Assembly: GCF_000172555.1 (NCBI RefSeq)
Contig: NZ_ABOX02000005.1
Span: forward strand, 124,001 to 188,000
From: Pedosphaera parvula Ellin514
GTDB taxonomy: Bacteria; Verrucomicrobiota; Verrucomicrobiia; Limisphaerales; Pedosphaeraceae
Direction of reading: 5' to 3'
Length of the DNA stretch: 64,000 bases
In this document: piece after piece, positions 46,870-56,056 of the stretch
How positions within the stretch are numbered: position 1 is the first letter of the stretch
Layout: each line of letters opens with the position of its first letter
Position numbers and translations under genes: made by a program
The notes under the pieces: model-generated
Databases searched by the model: none
Seen by the model: the letters and a program-made list of their open reading frames with translations, nothing else
Told to the model about the DNA's origin: nothing

Positions 46870-47269
46870 TGGACGCAAGATGGAGAGAAAGGTTGGTAAT
46901 ATAAAAGGGAAGGGTTCGAATTTCCACGTTGCACCGGATTTTTCGGCTTTCAGATCATGGTTCTCTTCGTTAGCGTACGGTTATTGGGCCGCAGGGCAGG
47001 TTGGTCAAGCCTTGCGCAGATGTCGTTTCCAGGCAGGCAATCTGTCAAGGGGCCCGGTTGGTTTTGGATCAGTGGAGTGGTCCAGGAGCATCTGGGTAAA
47101 ACAGGGGGAATTGCAGAATGAACATTGCCCAGCTGCAAAATGCAAGGGGGAGTGTCCAAAATTTAGATGGCAAAAAGAGTGTGTTTGTACTGAAACGAGA
47201 CATTTTTTAATGAAAATACATGAAATTGGCCTCTTTTTAGCTTGGCATTGCAGATGCTAGGGATACTGT

Positions 47270-47443
47270 ATGCAAAAAACACCGATATACTTAACTGTTA
47301 TCCTGATGTTACCGCTTGCTATCATTCTCCGGAAACTGCGTTCTGCGTTGGAAGCGAAAGTGCCGGTTGGCTATCAAGATGAAAGTGGTTTTCATGTCGG
47401 CGTGAAGTCTAATGGTGCAAAATCCTGGCCTTCCCTCTGGTAA
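47270..47443 (+). CDS. 57-residue single-pass membrane protein
   Basis: The frame ATG...TAA encodes MQKTPIYLTVILMLPLAIIL followed by a soluble part with VPVGYQDESGFHVG and a Trp-rich end (SWPSLW). AGGGA lies about seven bases before the ATG, a better ribosome binding site than most genes here. The layout is one N-terminal membrane helix with a short outward or cytoplasmic tail. No family is assigned. It is easily missed because of its size. Confidence 0.5.
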   Translation: MQKTPIYLTVILMLPLAIILRKLRSALEAKVPVGYQDESGFHVGVKSNGAKSWPSLW

Positions 47444-48064
47444 TATATTGCACAATCAAGATTTCAAGCCGCGATGAGGCTCTTCACTCTTGAGTTGGGG
47501 CTAATTGTCGTCGGTTTTCTTTGGGGATAACGTCGGTTTCCGCGTCGTAAAATCAGGCCAGCCCAGGAAATTGAAATAGTTCCCACCCGTTTCCAGTCGT
47601 TTCTTGGCTATCGGTAATTTTTAAAGGATCAGTGTAGGTAGCGCCTTCTTCAGCTTTGCTCCTTCGTCACTTTCCAAAAGTGGTTTAATTCGCAAGCCAC
47701 ATGCCTTTCCAAAATACTGCACACATTGGACTGTGCACCATGTCCCTATAGCATCCGCCATCCCACCATGCGGGTCATCACTGCAGGTATCAAAGGGGAG
47801 TCGTTGATTGGCAGCATGTGTTCCATAATTGAATTCGGAAATGAGGGCGAGGACTCAAAAGTCGCAACAAGGCTCTGACAAGGGTTAACTTTTAGCCTAA
47901 AATTTATGCCTCCTGTTAAACGTGACTCATGCGTCCACTGAACCGCTTCCAGATCGCCACATTGTGGCCCGAGTGGAAGCCGGAAGAATGGATGACAACA
48001 ATGAATTGAGACGAACATGAGGTCCCCGATTTCGTGGACACGCAAGCGAGATTCATGTTGATGG

Positions 48065-48223
48065 TTAGTTTAGTTGGTTTTCACAGTCCACAGGTGATTG
48101 GTAACCGAGCGAGCTGTGGAGCCTGGTTCGGTCGTAAAAGACTTCGATCCACTCGAAGGTACGCAGGCCTGCTGATTTCCGATCCGGGTAGATACGGACT
48201 GGCAACTTTAGTGGTATGGCACC
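48065..48223 (-). pseudogene. IS3-family transposase C-terminal relic
   Basis: The minus strand encodes about 52 residues containing LRTFEWIEVFYDRTRLHSSL followed by GYQSPVDCENQLN and a stop. This is the characteristic end of IS3-group OrfB (DDE integrase), [IL]F-[DE][YW]IE-x-[FW]Y-[ND]R-xRxHS-xLGYxSP. An in-frame stop precedes it at about 48224, and no catalytic domain is recognisable upstream. A following VSTKSG stretch in another frame may be a second fragment. No terminal inverted repeats were identified. Confidence 0.7.
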
Positions 48224-49199
48224 TTAAGTGGATTTTCAGTAGGATGCGCTCCTCGAGTGAGATCCGATGCCTACAAACGAGACGAGGGGTTGCAGAGTTG
48301 TCCTGTTGGAGCATTAAGGAATCGAATTATTCGTAAATCTAATGGGAAATACGCTTTGGCATGCTGCTTGCGGTTGAGATTTCCAGAAAATCCACTCACC
48401 GTGGTGCGGGACAGAATCGCAAATACCGATGAGAGACTGGCAATTTGAGCATACAAATTCATCAAAAAGAAGATTGTAGCAAGGGCTAAAAGTGTGTAAT
48501 TGAAACAATTGCGAGTTGTCTCGTGGAGCTTAAAAAAACAAGACAACTGCGACGAAGGACTTGGTGAGGGGGAGTTAACTGTTTAGAAGAGAAAAATGTC
48601 CGAGGGACATTTGGCGTGGTAGCAGCCGCGTGTTTTTGGGTTTTAGAGATGGTGACAGTTGCCGGGCTGGGGAGAGGCGGCATCTCCTGCCTGGGCAGGT
48701 TTGGTGCGGGCTGTCGGAAAAAATAGGGTATCGGAAGTATTCATTTGCGGAGACGTACGGTGCCAGAGAGAAAAGTTGAGAGAAAGCATTCTCGCCAACA
48801 AGTGCGGAGCCTTGTTTAAATCTGGTCCAGCACTGTCAAACGGCCGCGAAATTCGGGGGCGGGAGCCATTATTGAGTGGTTGCTGCACATGAGTAGAAAG
48901 TGCACTGACTTGACCAGTTGTAAAGTGTCGGAATTGCATAGGTCGTGTTTGTTTTTTGGAGTTTTGAAGAATTTGGTTGGGTTAGAGGCTTTGTGGGATG
49001 CCAGATAGGATTTGTTTGGAGCCTGAAATTAGTTCACAGAAAAGTCACAGAAAAAATGTTGCCTCGAGATGTAAATGTAGATTAAATGCTCGACTCCTAG
49101 CTCTAGTGAGCCATGGCCAATGGAGCATAGTCGTTTAACGAAAATCAGCCAACCGAAACCCATTAAACAACTTTTCCCGTGGTCGCCCAAACGATTTCA

Positions 49200-49562
49200 A
49201 TGCCGATGAATTCTCCCGCCTGGTATTGTGCGCGGACAAAGCCGAAGCACGAGCACATTGCGGCGGCGAATTTGCTGCGGCATGCCAACGTGGAGGTTTT
49301 CAATCCCCGTTTAAGGGTGGAAAAGGCGACTCGCCGAGGAGTAATTCGAGTTTCCGAGCCCCTCTTTCCTTGTTACATTTTTGTTCGATGCGTGATCGAG
49401 GAGAAGTTGAACGATATCAGATATGCGAATGGGATAAGTACCATTGTCCATTTTGCAAACAGGATTCCGCATATCTCCGATAGTGTGGTAGTTGAGCTGC
49501 AAGAGCATTTCAAAGAGATGCGAGAAGCTATTGTCGATCAAAGACTTAGCGTTGGGCCTTAG
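49200..49562 (+). CDS. NusG-like transcription antiterminator, N-terminal (NGN) part
   Basis: The NGN domain begins SPAWYCARTKPKHEHIAAANL and continues VEVFNPRLRVEK, SEPLFPCYIFVR and LNDIRYANGISTIVHF, as in RfaH/UpxY-type antiterminators that sit at the head of polysaccharide operons. The frame stops at TAG 49560-49562 after QRLSVGP, before the usual KOW domain. The KOW part continues in another frame from 49562. ATG 49200 or 49206 is favoured over GTG 49179. It would promote read-through of the long exopolysaccharide operon. Confidence 0.75.
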   Translation: MPMNSPAWYCARTKPKHEHIAAANLLRHANVEVFNPRLRVEKATRRGVIRVSEPLFPCYIFVRCVIEEKLNDIRYANGISTIVHFANRIPHISDSVVVELQEHFKEMREAIVDQRLSVGP

Positions 49563-49801
49563 TGATCCTGGCGGAACAAGCCTTCCTTGGAATGAGAGCT
49601 TCCGTGCTGGAGTTTTTGCCAGCGAAGCAACGGGTACGCGTCCTGCTTGATTTTCTGGGTCGACCCACGCCCGTAGAAGTGGATAGGAACTCAGTGGCAT
49701 TGGAAAAGTCTTCTGTGATGGCTGGATTGCTGGTTGGTGGAATCCAATTGGAAAAACAAAGTAATTTTTTGAAGAAAAGGGCAGGGGAAATCGTTGTTTA
49801 G
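49562..49801 (+). CDS. NusG-like antiterminator, C-terminal (KOW) part, frame-shifted
   Basis: About 79 residues: AEQAFLGMRASVLEF, then RVRVLLDFLGRPTPVEVDRNSV, the KOW-type end of NusG/UpxY proteins. Its GTG overlaps the preceding TAG (TAGTG). One added base in the GGGCCT tract near 49555 would join the two parts into a standard about 200-residue protein. So this is either a real frameshift, an assembly error, or two coupled polypeptides. Confidence 0.6.
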   Translation: MILAEQAFLGMRASVLEFLPAKQRVRVLLDFLGRPTPVEVDRNSVALEKSSVMAGLLVGGIQLEKQSNFLKKRAGEIVV

Positions 49802-49896
49802 TGGTTCGGCCCAAGTCAAGGCAGTGCAAGAGGTCTCATTAATCAGATGTTTAAAGAACCTAACTGTAGCGATGTTAATTTTTGTAAAGAATTAAT

Positions 49897-49914
49897 CAGT
49901 GATTGCGATCACTG
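49897..49914. promoter_or_regulatory. Inverted repeat before the sugar transferase gene
   Basis: CAGTGAT and ATCACTG flank a TGCG spacer, a perfect 7-bp inverted repeat 12 bp before the ATG at 49926. It overlaps an alternative GTG start (49899), which argues for the ATG. It may act as an operator or an mRNA hairpin. Confidence 0.4.
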
Positions 49915-49925
49915 ACTCTAAAACT

Positions 49926-50708
49926 ATGGCTTCTCGGATTGCGAATACAAACCAGGTGCGGAATGGCACCTGGCATGAAGCGCCTGTGTACTCAACCTCT
50001 CCCCCGGTGCCGCCATGGCTGCGGGCCTGGGATGTCACGTTAATTCTGCTGGTGTTGCCATTGGTTTTGCCGGTAATGCTGGTGATAGCCATTTTAATCC
50101 GGATCAGCTCCCGGGGGCCGATCTTGTTCCGACAGGAGCGCATAGGATACCTGGGCAAGGGGTTCATGTGCTTGAAATTTCGAACCATGGTGGCGGGCAA
50201 CGACACCAAAACACACCAAGGACATCTGAAGCAGTTAATGAAAGCGGATGTTCCGATGGTAAAGATGGACATGAAGGGAGATCCCCGAATCATACCCTTT
50301 GGAGTCATTCTGCGCGCCTCCGGCCTGGATGAGCTGCCACAACTGTTCAACGTGTTGCAAGGTGAAATGAGCCTGGTTGGGCCGCGGCCATGTGTGCGTT
50401 ATGAGTATGAAAACTATGAGTTGTGGCAGAAGGAGCGGTTCAACACGCTGCCGGGGCTTACCGGGTTATGGCAGGTGAGTGGAAAAAACAAAACCACCTT
50501 TGATGAGATGATCCGGCTGGATATCGCCTATTCGAGAAACAAAACTCCCGGATTGTATCTCAAAATCATTTTGAAGACGGTCCCTGCGATTATTGTGCAG
50601 ATGCTGGAAACCCGCAGATCGCGAAAGGAACTCTCGCGAGCCGGCACCCAGCTGCAGAGCTCTCAAAGAGAGCCGCTGAATGGCAGGGTGAGCGCAGATG
50701 CAAAGTAA
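49926..50708 (+). CDS. Undecaprenyl-phosphate sugar-1-phosphate transferase
   Basis: About 260 residues of the WcaJ/EpsL/PssY bacterial sugar transferase family. One hydrophobic helix (VTLILLVLPLVLPVMLVIAILI) is followed by the catalytic block: LFRQERIGYLGKGFMCLKFRTM, DELPQLFNVLQGEMSLVGPRP and LPGLTGLWQVSG. It would transfer a sugar-1-phosphate to undecaprenyl phosphate, starting repeat-unit assembly at the inner membrane. The N-terminal extra membrane region of full-length WbaP is absent. It is the first enzyme gene after the antiterminator. Confidence 0.92.
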   Translation: MASRIANTNQVRNGTWHEAPVYSTSPPVPPWLRAWDVTLILLVLPLVLPVMLVIAILIRISSRGPILFRQERIGYLGKGFMCLKFRTMVAGNDTKTHQGHLKQLMKADVPMVKMDMKGDPRIIPFGVILRASGLDELPQLFNVLQGEMSLVGPRPCVRYEYENYELWQKERFNTLPGLTGLWQVSGKNKTTFDEMIRLDIAYSRNKTPGLYLKIILKTVPAIIVQMLETRRSRKELSRAGTQLQSSQREPLNGRVSADAK

Positions 50709-50754
50709 CCTGTTCTTTCCTGCGCCGTAGAAGTTCCAGAACTCAGAAAAAACC

Positions 50755-51966
50755 ATGACAAAGCAAATAAAAGTTGGCGTTGTTGGATTGGGCTATTGGG
50801 GTCCAAATCTGGTGCGTAATTTCAGAGTCCTTTCGGATTGCAGCCTGAAACTAATGTGCGACATGAACACGGCACGACTGTCGCATCTTAAAGCGTTATA
50901 TCCCGAGGCGGAATGCGAAACGGACTTTAACCGCATGCTCACCGAAGGCGGCCTGGATGCGGTAATTATCGCCACCGCAGTCCGATTGCACTATCCCATG
51001 GCCAAAGCCAGCCTGCTGGCGGGGAAACATACCTTCATAGAAAAGCCAATGGCCATGTCATCAGCAGAATGTGAAGAGCTGATTGATATAGCTCAGAAAA
51101 AAGGGTTGGTGCTGATGACCGGGCACACATTCCTTTATTCGCCGGCCGTAAGAAAGATCAAGGAAATCGTCGATTCCGGAGACATCGGGGAAATACGATA
51201 CATTTGCGCGCGCCGTTTAAATTTGGGGCTTTTCCAAAAAGATATCAATGTTGCCTGGGATTTGGCTCCGCACGATATTTCGATCATTCTCTCGATCATA
51301 GGGGAGCAACCTCACACGGTGAATTGTCGTGGGAGCGCCCATATCACACCTGGAATTGAGGACGTTACCACCATGTGCCTGAGCTTTCATAAACAGCGCA
51401 CGGCCATCATCCACAGTAGCTGGCTTGATCCGAGAAAGATCAGGGAGATGACGATCGTGGGCAGCAAGCGGATGATTGTTTATGATGACGTAGCCCCGTT
51501 GGAGAAGATTAAGATATTTGATGCCCGGGTTGATCGCCCACCGCATTACGATACTTTTGCTGAATTTCATTACGCATACCATTACGGTGATGCCTACGTT
51601 CCGTACTTAAAGCAGGAGGAGCCGTTAAAGACGGAGTGCCAGCATTTCCTTGACTGTATTAAGCACGGCAGGGATCCGATATCCGGCGGCAAGCAGGGTT
51701 TGGAACTTGTGCGCATATTGGAAGCATCCTCGGCTTCCTTAAAGCAAGGTGGCGGGCCGGTGGACCTCAAGCCGACAGGCAACAAGCTGCGGATAGCATT
51801 ATCATTCCCCAATACGCCGGCAGTGCCTTCCGGAAATGGCAGGCACACCAATGGCAATGGCCATGCGAATGGCAAAAGTAACGGCAACGGCAACGGCAAC
51901 GGCCATGCGAATGGCAAAATTACTGGCAACGTCAAGGTAGCCAAGCGTCTTAAAAAATCGCGATAG
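50755..51966 (+). CDS. Gfo/Idh/MocA oxidoreductase, nucleotide-sugar dehydrogenase candidate
   Basis: 403 residues. The NAD(P)-binding Rossmann motif is VGLGYWGPNLVRN at the start, with EKPMAMS (about residues 97-103) and a C-terminal substrate domain (YNCRGSAHITPGIEDV-type text). It is WlbA-like: such enzymes oxidise C3 of UDP-N-acetylglucosaminuronate for 2,3-diamino sugar synthesis. The hexapeptide acetyltransferase that follows fits the same pathway, though the required aminotransferase is not in the window. The last about 45 residues are an Asn/Gly/His-rich tail (NGNGHANGK) ending basic, unusual for the family. Confidence 0.85.
   Translation: MTKQIKVGVVGLGYWGPNLVRNFRVLSDCSLKLMCDMNTARLSHLKALYPEAECETDFNRMLTEGGLDAVIIATAVRLHYPMAKASLLAGKHTFIEKPMAMSSAECEELIDIAQKKGLVLMTGHTFLYSPAVRKIKEIVDSGDIGEIRYICARRLNLGLFQKDINVAWDLAPHDISIILSIIGEQPHTVNCRGSAHITPGIEDVTTMCLSFHKQRTAIIHSSWLDPRKIREMTIVGSKRMIVYDDVAPLEKIKIFDARVDRPPHYDTFAEFHYAYHYGDAYVPYLKQEEPLKTECQHFLDCIKHGRDPISGGKQGLELVRILEASSASLKQGGGPVDLKPTGNKLRIALSFPNTPAVPSGNGRHTNGNGHANGKSNGNGNGNGHANGKITGNVKVAKRLKKSR
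51859..51919 (+). repeat. Short direct repeats encoding the NGNGHANGK tail
   Basis: GGCCATGCGAATGGCAAAA occurs at 51859-51877 and again at 51901-51919, separated by GGCAAC hexamers in tandem (about 51883-51900). The repeats lie within the oxidoreductase gene and encode its Gly/Asn-rich tail, so they may vary in length by slippage. Confidence 0.7.
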
Positions 51967-51985
51967 AGATCAGGGCATAAAAGGC

Positions 51986-52489
51986 ATGAGTACGCCGGTG
52001 CAAACCTTTCAGCAGATTGCGTCCAACGTGAAGTTGGGCAAAAACGTCAAGATTTTTGCATTCACGAACCTTTATGGATGTGAACTGGGGGACGATGTCA
52101 AAGTTGGAACTTTCGTGGAGATACAAAAGGGAGCCCGGATCGGGAATCGTTGTAAAATCTCCAGTCACAGTTTCATTTGCGAAGGAGTGACCCTGGAGGA
52201 CGATGTGTTCATCGGGCACAGCGTCACTTTTACAAACGATCGTTATCCACGGGCCACGAATGCAGGCGGGCAGTTGCAGACCGAGTCAGATTGGTCCTGC
52301 GTACCCACGCTGGTGAAGCGGGGGGCATCCATAGGATCCGGTGCGACTTTGCTCTGCGGCATAACGATTGGCGAGAATGCAATGGTGGGTGCGGGCAGTG
52401 TGGTGACCAAGGATGTTCCGCCTAACGCGGTGGTGGCGGGTAATCCGGCGAGAGTGGTCAAAACCCTGGCCGCTGGCGGGCAGCGGTAA
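51986..52489 (+). CDS. Hexapeptide-repeat acyltransferase (WlbB-like)
   Basis: 167 residues of left-handed beta-helix (hexapeptide) repeats: LGDDVKVGTFVEIQKGARIGNRCKISSHSFI, then TNDRYPRA, then GSGATLLCGITIGENAMVGAGSVV. It is typical of N-acetyltransferases such as WlbB that acetylate the 3-amino group of UDP-GlcNAc3N-type sugars. AAAGG precedes the ATG. It lies 19 bp after the dehydrogenase gene. Other acetyl-acceptor sugars are possible. Confidence 0.9.
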   Translation: MSTPVQTFQQIASNVKLGKNVKIFAFTNLYGCELGDDVKVGTFVEIQKGARIGNRCKISSHSFICEGVTLEDDVFIGHSVTFTNDRYPRATNAGGQLQTESDWSCVPTLVKRGASIGSGATLLCGITIGENAMVGAGSVVTKDVPPNAVVAGNPARVVKTLAAGGQR

Positions 52490-52612
52490 AAACGCCCTTG
52501 CGTTACGAAGAGGACCCGGTTTAAGGCCTGATCGAAGTCCGCTGCGACGGTGGTGCCGTGTGGTTTGTAGTTTCTGAACCGCATGGAAACGGCTTAGGCA
52601 TGGTTAAAACGT

Positions 52613-53731
52613 TTGAAACTTATCGAACATCCTCTCCCTGCGATTCTTCAGAAGGCCGACAGCACGGAATTCGTCCCGACGCAGCAAGCCGCGGATTTTC
52701 GGGTGCAAACCATTGACCCGGTTCGGAACAAGAACTGGGAGGATCAAGCGGGCCACTTTCCGGCCTATTCCCTGTTCCACAGCGCGGCATGGGCGAGAGT
52801 GTTGCAAAAGACTTATGCGTTCACTCCCACGTATTTTGTCAAAGGTGAAGGCAAGGTTCCTGAAGCCATGCTGCCGGTGATGGAGGTGAACAGCTGGCTT
52901 ACCGGAAGGCGTGGAATCTCGCTGCCCTTCACCGATGATTGCACATCGTTGGGTTTGAATTCGGAATCAGTGAGGCATTTGTTTTGGGAGGCGGTTCGAT
53001 TTGGGAAAGAACGAAACTGGAAATACCTTGAGTGCCGAGGGGGCCGGGAGTGGTTGCCAGAAGCTTGTGCTTCGCTTTCATTTTACGGGCATATCCTGGA
53101 ATTGAAGCCTGATGAAGAGTTGATGTTTGCCGCGCTGGATCCTTCCGTGCGCCGGGCGATACGAAAGGGAAGAAAGGATGGGATTCGAGTGGAGGTTAGC
53201 GACTCGCTCGAGGCGGTTCGTTTGTTTTATGCCCTGCTGTGCAAAACCCGGAGAAAGCATGGATTGCCGCCCCAGCCATTTAAGTTTTTCGAGAATATAT
53301 ATGATGAGATTATTTCGAAACAGATGGGGAAGGTAGTCACGGCCATGTATGGGCAAAAGCCGATCGCGGCGGGGGTTTATTTTCAGGCCAATGAAAAGGG
53401 TATATACAAGTATGGAGCTTCCGATGAGGCGTTCCAACATTTGCGCGGCAACAACCTGGTGATGTGGGAAGCGATAAAATGGCACCTGCAACATGGCTTC
53501 AAATCATTGCATATGGGCAGGACTTCGATCGGCAACGAGGGGCTAAGAAAGTTCAAGCTGGGATGGGGATGCGAGGAACACCAGGTGGAATACATTAAGT
53601 ACGACTTGAGGAAACAGAAGTTTGTCCAGGACAAGGACGAAGCTTTCGGGTGGCATAATACGCTGTTTCGATGCATGCCAGGATTTCTCTCGAAAGTGGC
53701 GGGGGCGCTGCTTTACAAGCACGTGGCTTAA
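52613..53731 (+). CDS. FemAB/GNAT-like acyltransferase of polysaccharide loci
   Basis: About 372 residues with the GNAT-like BioF2/CelD fold: PAYSLFHSAAWARVLQKTY early, SVRRAIRKGRKDGIRVEVS in the middle, and LRGNNLVMWEAIKWHLQHGFKSLHMGRTSIGNEGLRKFK near the end. It matches FemAB-type proteins found in XrtA/PEP-CTERM exopolysaccharide loci. A TTG start at 52613 is weak; an ATG in another frame at 52600 does not fit. It probably transfers an amino-acyl or acyl group in cell-surface polymer modification. Confidence 0.83.
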   Translation: MKLIEHPLPAILQKADSTEFVPTQQAADFRVQTIDPVRNKNWEDQAGHFPAYSLFHSAAWARVLQKTYAFTPTYFVKGEGKVPEAMLPVMEVNSWLTGRRGISLPFTDDCTSLGLNSESVRHLFWEAVRFGKERNWKYLECRGGREWLPEACASLSFYGHILELKPDEELMFAALDPSVRRAIRKGRKDGIRVEVSDSLEAVRLFYALLCKTRRKHGLPPQPFKFFENIYDEIISKQMGKVVTAMYGQKPIAAGVYFQANEKGIYKYGASDEAFQHLRGNNLVMWEAIKWHLQHGFKSLHMGRTSIGNEGLRKFKLGWGCEEHQVEYIKYDLRKQKFVQDKDEAFGWHNTLFRCMPGFLSKVAGALLYKHVA

Positions 53732-53788
53732 AGAGAGTGCAGAACAATAGTTTGGAGTCAGAGCACCGGAGCAGCTTTCAGGAAACAC

Positions 53789-56056
53789 ATGAATGAAAGA
53801 CGACAGGTTGAGCCATCCGCCGGGATGGGATTGGGAGATGTTTACTTTGTGCTGTTCAGGCACAAATGGAAAATCATCATCCTTGCGGCGGCGGGGCTGA
53901 TCGCCGCGGCAGCATTCCATCTCAGCCAACCCCCGTTGTACGTATCGGAGGCGAAGCTATTCATCCCATATGTTTTGGAGACACGGTCGGCCAGTGCAAT
54001 CGGAGGTGATTCCCAAATCAAGCCAACAGACGCAGGCGGTCACTCGATCATAGATGCCGAAGTTGAGATACTGGGGAGCCTGGATTTGGTGGAGAAGGTG
54101 GTGGATAATGTCGGGGCTGAAAGAATTCTGGCAAAAATGGGTGGAGGCAAGGATCGTGCGGTTGCGGCTGCGATAGTGAGGGGAAATCTCATGGTTGAAG
54201 CGGCGGCGAAAGCGAGTGTCATCCATATTATGTTCCAACATCCTGATCCCGAGATAGTGCAACCAGTGTTGCGGGAGCTGGTCAGCGCTTATTTTAAAAT
54301 GCATGGAGAGATTCACCGTTCGGGAGGACTTTCATACGACTCCTTGACACAGGAGACAGATCAACTGCGTTCCCGGCTGAATGATACCGAGGAGGCATTG
54401 AGGAAGGAAAAGGCAAAAATCGGGGTGATTTCCCTGGGGGACGCCGAGAATTCCTATGCCCAGCAGATTTCAAAGATCCAACAGGATCTGTTAAATGCCG
54501 AAGCCGAACTCGAGGAACGCCAGGCTGCCCTGGCGGCACTGTCGCAGTCTTCATTCTTGCCCGTTGTAGAAACAAACAAGGTGAGGGAGGTCAAAGCTGC
54601 GCCTCCAGTTCCCAAGGAGAAGGCAGCAGACTATAAGCGCATTTGGGCACGTTTGGATGCTTTAACAAAGAAGGAAAGTGAGCTGATGTTGCAGTACACC
54701 GATGAAAATGAGTTGCTCAAAGAGGTTCGCCACCAAGCAGCTGTGGTTGCAAAGCTGAAAACTGATCTGGAGGAGCAGTATCCTTCACTTCTGACAACCC
54801 CCGTGATCAGCCACGAAGGGGCACCGAAAGAAAACAACAACAACAACCTGCTTTTGGCTGCACAATCCGCGCAGATCACGGCATTGGGAGCAAAGATAAA
54901 AGTGCTTAATTCGCAGTTGGAACGGGTCAAAGCGGAGGCTGCCAGTTTCGCGGACAAGGAACCAGCCATCCTCGAACTACAGCGAAGAAAGCAGCTCCAG
55001 GAGACGAATTATCAATACTTTGCAACCAGCTTGGAGAAAGCGCGCATAAATGAACAATTGGGAGAGGGAAAGCTTTCAAATATCAGCCAAATTCAAGCCC
55101 CGTCCCCGCCGGTCAAAGACAGTGCGAAAAGTGCCAAGAAAGTGGCCATGATAGGGGTTTCCGGAATAGTGGCAGGCTTGGGTTGGGCGTTTTTGATGGA
55201 ATTATTTCTAGATCAATCTGTCAAACGACCGAAGGATGTGGAAAAGCGGTTGAAAATGCGTTTGTTTCTTTCCATACCGGATGCGAACCGAAAGGGGTTT
55301 CGAAACCAGGCCCGGCTGAACGGCAGCAGGAGATTATTGCTAAATGCCGGAGCGGAAAATGTCCTCCAAACGAATGGCAACGGAGCGCTGGAAAAAGCAG
55401 AGCCATTAGACCCCGCACCCTGGGAGCCGAGTCATGCGTTGCATTCGTATTATGAAGCCTTGCGCGATCGGTTGGTGGTTCATTTTGAAGTGATCAATCT
55501 GACCCGCACGCCGAAACTGGTCGCGGTGACCAGCACGGGGGCGGGTTCCGGGGTGAGCGACATCGCAGCGGGTTTGGCGGCATGTCTTTCAGAGACCGGG
55601 GATGGGAACGTGCTGCTGGTGGATATGAACCAGGAACAAGGCGCGGCGCAGCAATTCTTTAAAGGAAAACCAGGGTGCAGTCTGGACGAGGCTTTGGATG
55701 CGGAAACCAAAAGTAACACCCTGGTGCAGGAAAATCTTTATGTGGTCACGGAGGGAGTCAGTAATGGCAAACTGCCGCACATATTGCCGAAGAGATTCAG
55801 CAACCTCGTTCCAAAGCTGAAGGCAAGCGATTACGATTATATTATTTTCGATATGCCTCCGGTAAATCAAACGAGCGTAACGCCCAGGCTGGCAGGGCAT
55901 ATGGATATTGTCTTGATGGTGATCGAGGCGGAACAAACGGATCGGGAAGTGGTTGAGCGGGCAAATGCGCTCCTGGCCGAATCCAAGGCCAAGGTCGCGG
56001 CCGTGCTGAACAAGACGCGGACGTATGTCCCAGCGCGATTGCAGCCAGAACTTTAA
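53789..56056 (+). CDS. Wzz-type polysaccharide co-polymerase with degenerate BY-kinase domain
   Basis: 755 residues. Membrane helix 1 (about 28-45) and helix 2 (about 451-468) bracket a periplasmic domain with coiled coils (about 185-255 and 345-400). After helix 2 comes a cytoplasmic domain similar to tyrosine autokinases. Its P-loop region (about 581-590, TSTGAGSGVS) has lost the Walker A lysine (GxGKS/T expected). VLLVDMN and YIIFDMPPV keep Walker A'/B character, and there is no Tyr-rich C-terminal tail. It should govern chain length and export without kinase activity. AGGA precedes the ATG. Confidence 0.87.
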   Translation: MNERRQVEPSAGMGLGDVYFVLFRHKWKIIILAAAGLIAAAAFHLSQPPLYVSEAKLFIPYVLETRSASAIGGDSQIKPTDAGGHSIIDAEVEILGSLDLVEKVVDNVGAERILAKMGGGKDRAVAAAIVRGNLMVEAAAKASVIHIMFQHPDPEIVQPVLRELVSAYFKMHGEIHRSGGLSYDSLTQETDQLRSRLNDTEEALRKEKAKIGVISLGDAENSYAQQISKIQQDLLNAEAELEERQAALAALSQSSFLPVVETNKVREVKAAPPVPKEKAADYKRIWARLDALTKKESELMLQYTDENELLKEVRHQAAVVAKLKTDLEEQYPSLLTTPVISHEGAPKENNNNNLLLAAQSAQITALGAKIKVLNSQLERVKAEAASFADKEPAILELQRRKQLQETNYQYFATSLEKARINEQLGEGKLSNISQIQAPSPPVKDSAKSAKKVAMIGVSGIVAGLGWAFLMELFLDQSVKRPKDVEKRLKMRLFLSIPDANRKGFRNQARLNGSRRLLLNAGAENVLQTNGNGALEKAEPLDPAPWEPSHALHSYYEALRDRLVVHFEVINLTRTPKLVAVTSTGAGSGVSDIAAGLAACLSETGDGNVLLVDMNQEQGAAQQFFKGKPGCSLDEALDAETKSNTLVQENLYVVTEGVSNGKLPHILPKRFSNLVPKLKASDYDYIIFDMPPVNQTSVTPRLAGHMDIVLMVIEAEQTDREVVERANALLAESKAKVAAVLNKTRTYVPARLQPEL

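Larger units (their letters stand above)
46870..49199. other. Gene-poor, AT-richer region with relics
   Basis: About 2.3 kb with only one convincing intact gene (47270-47443) and one transposase relic (48065-48223). Several open frames of 60-130 codons exist on both strands, but they lack ribosome binding sites and have low-complexity or Trp/Cys/His-heavy translations. A short hydrophobic frame beginning at about 47474 (MRLFTLELGLIVVGFLWG, then stop) resembles a truncated membrane-protein start. The stretch looks like decaying mobile DNA in front of the exopolysaccharide locus. Confidence 0.5.

Noticed and set aside
46880-47260. 126-codon + frame after the Fn3 gene
   Set aside because: Cys/Trp/Gly-heavy, no motif, no signal and no ribosome binding site.
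48034-48336. 100-codon + frame in the gene-poor region
   Set aside because: It lies opposite the IS3 relic, which has a recognisable transposase end on the minus strand.
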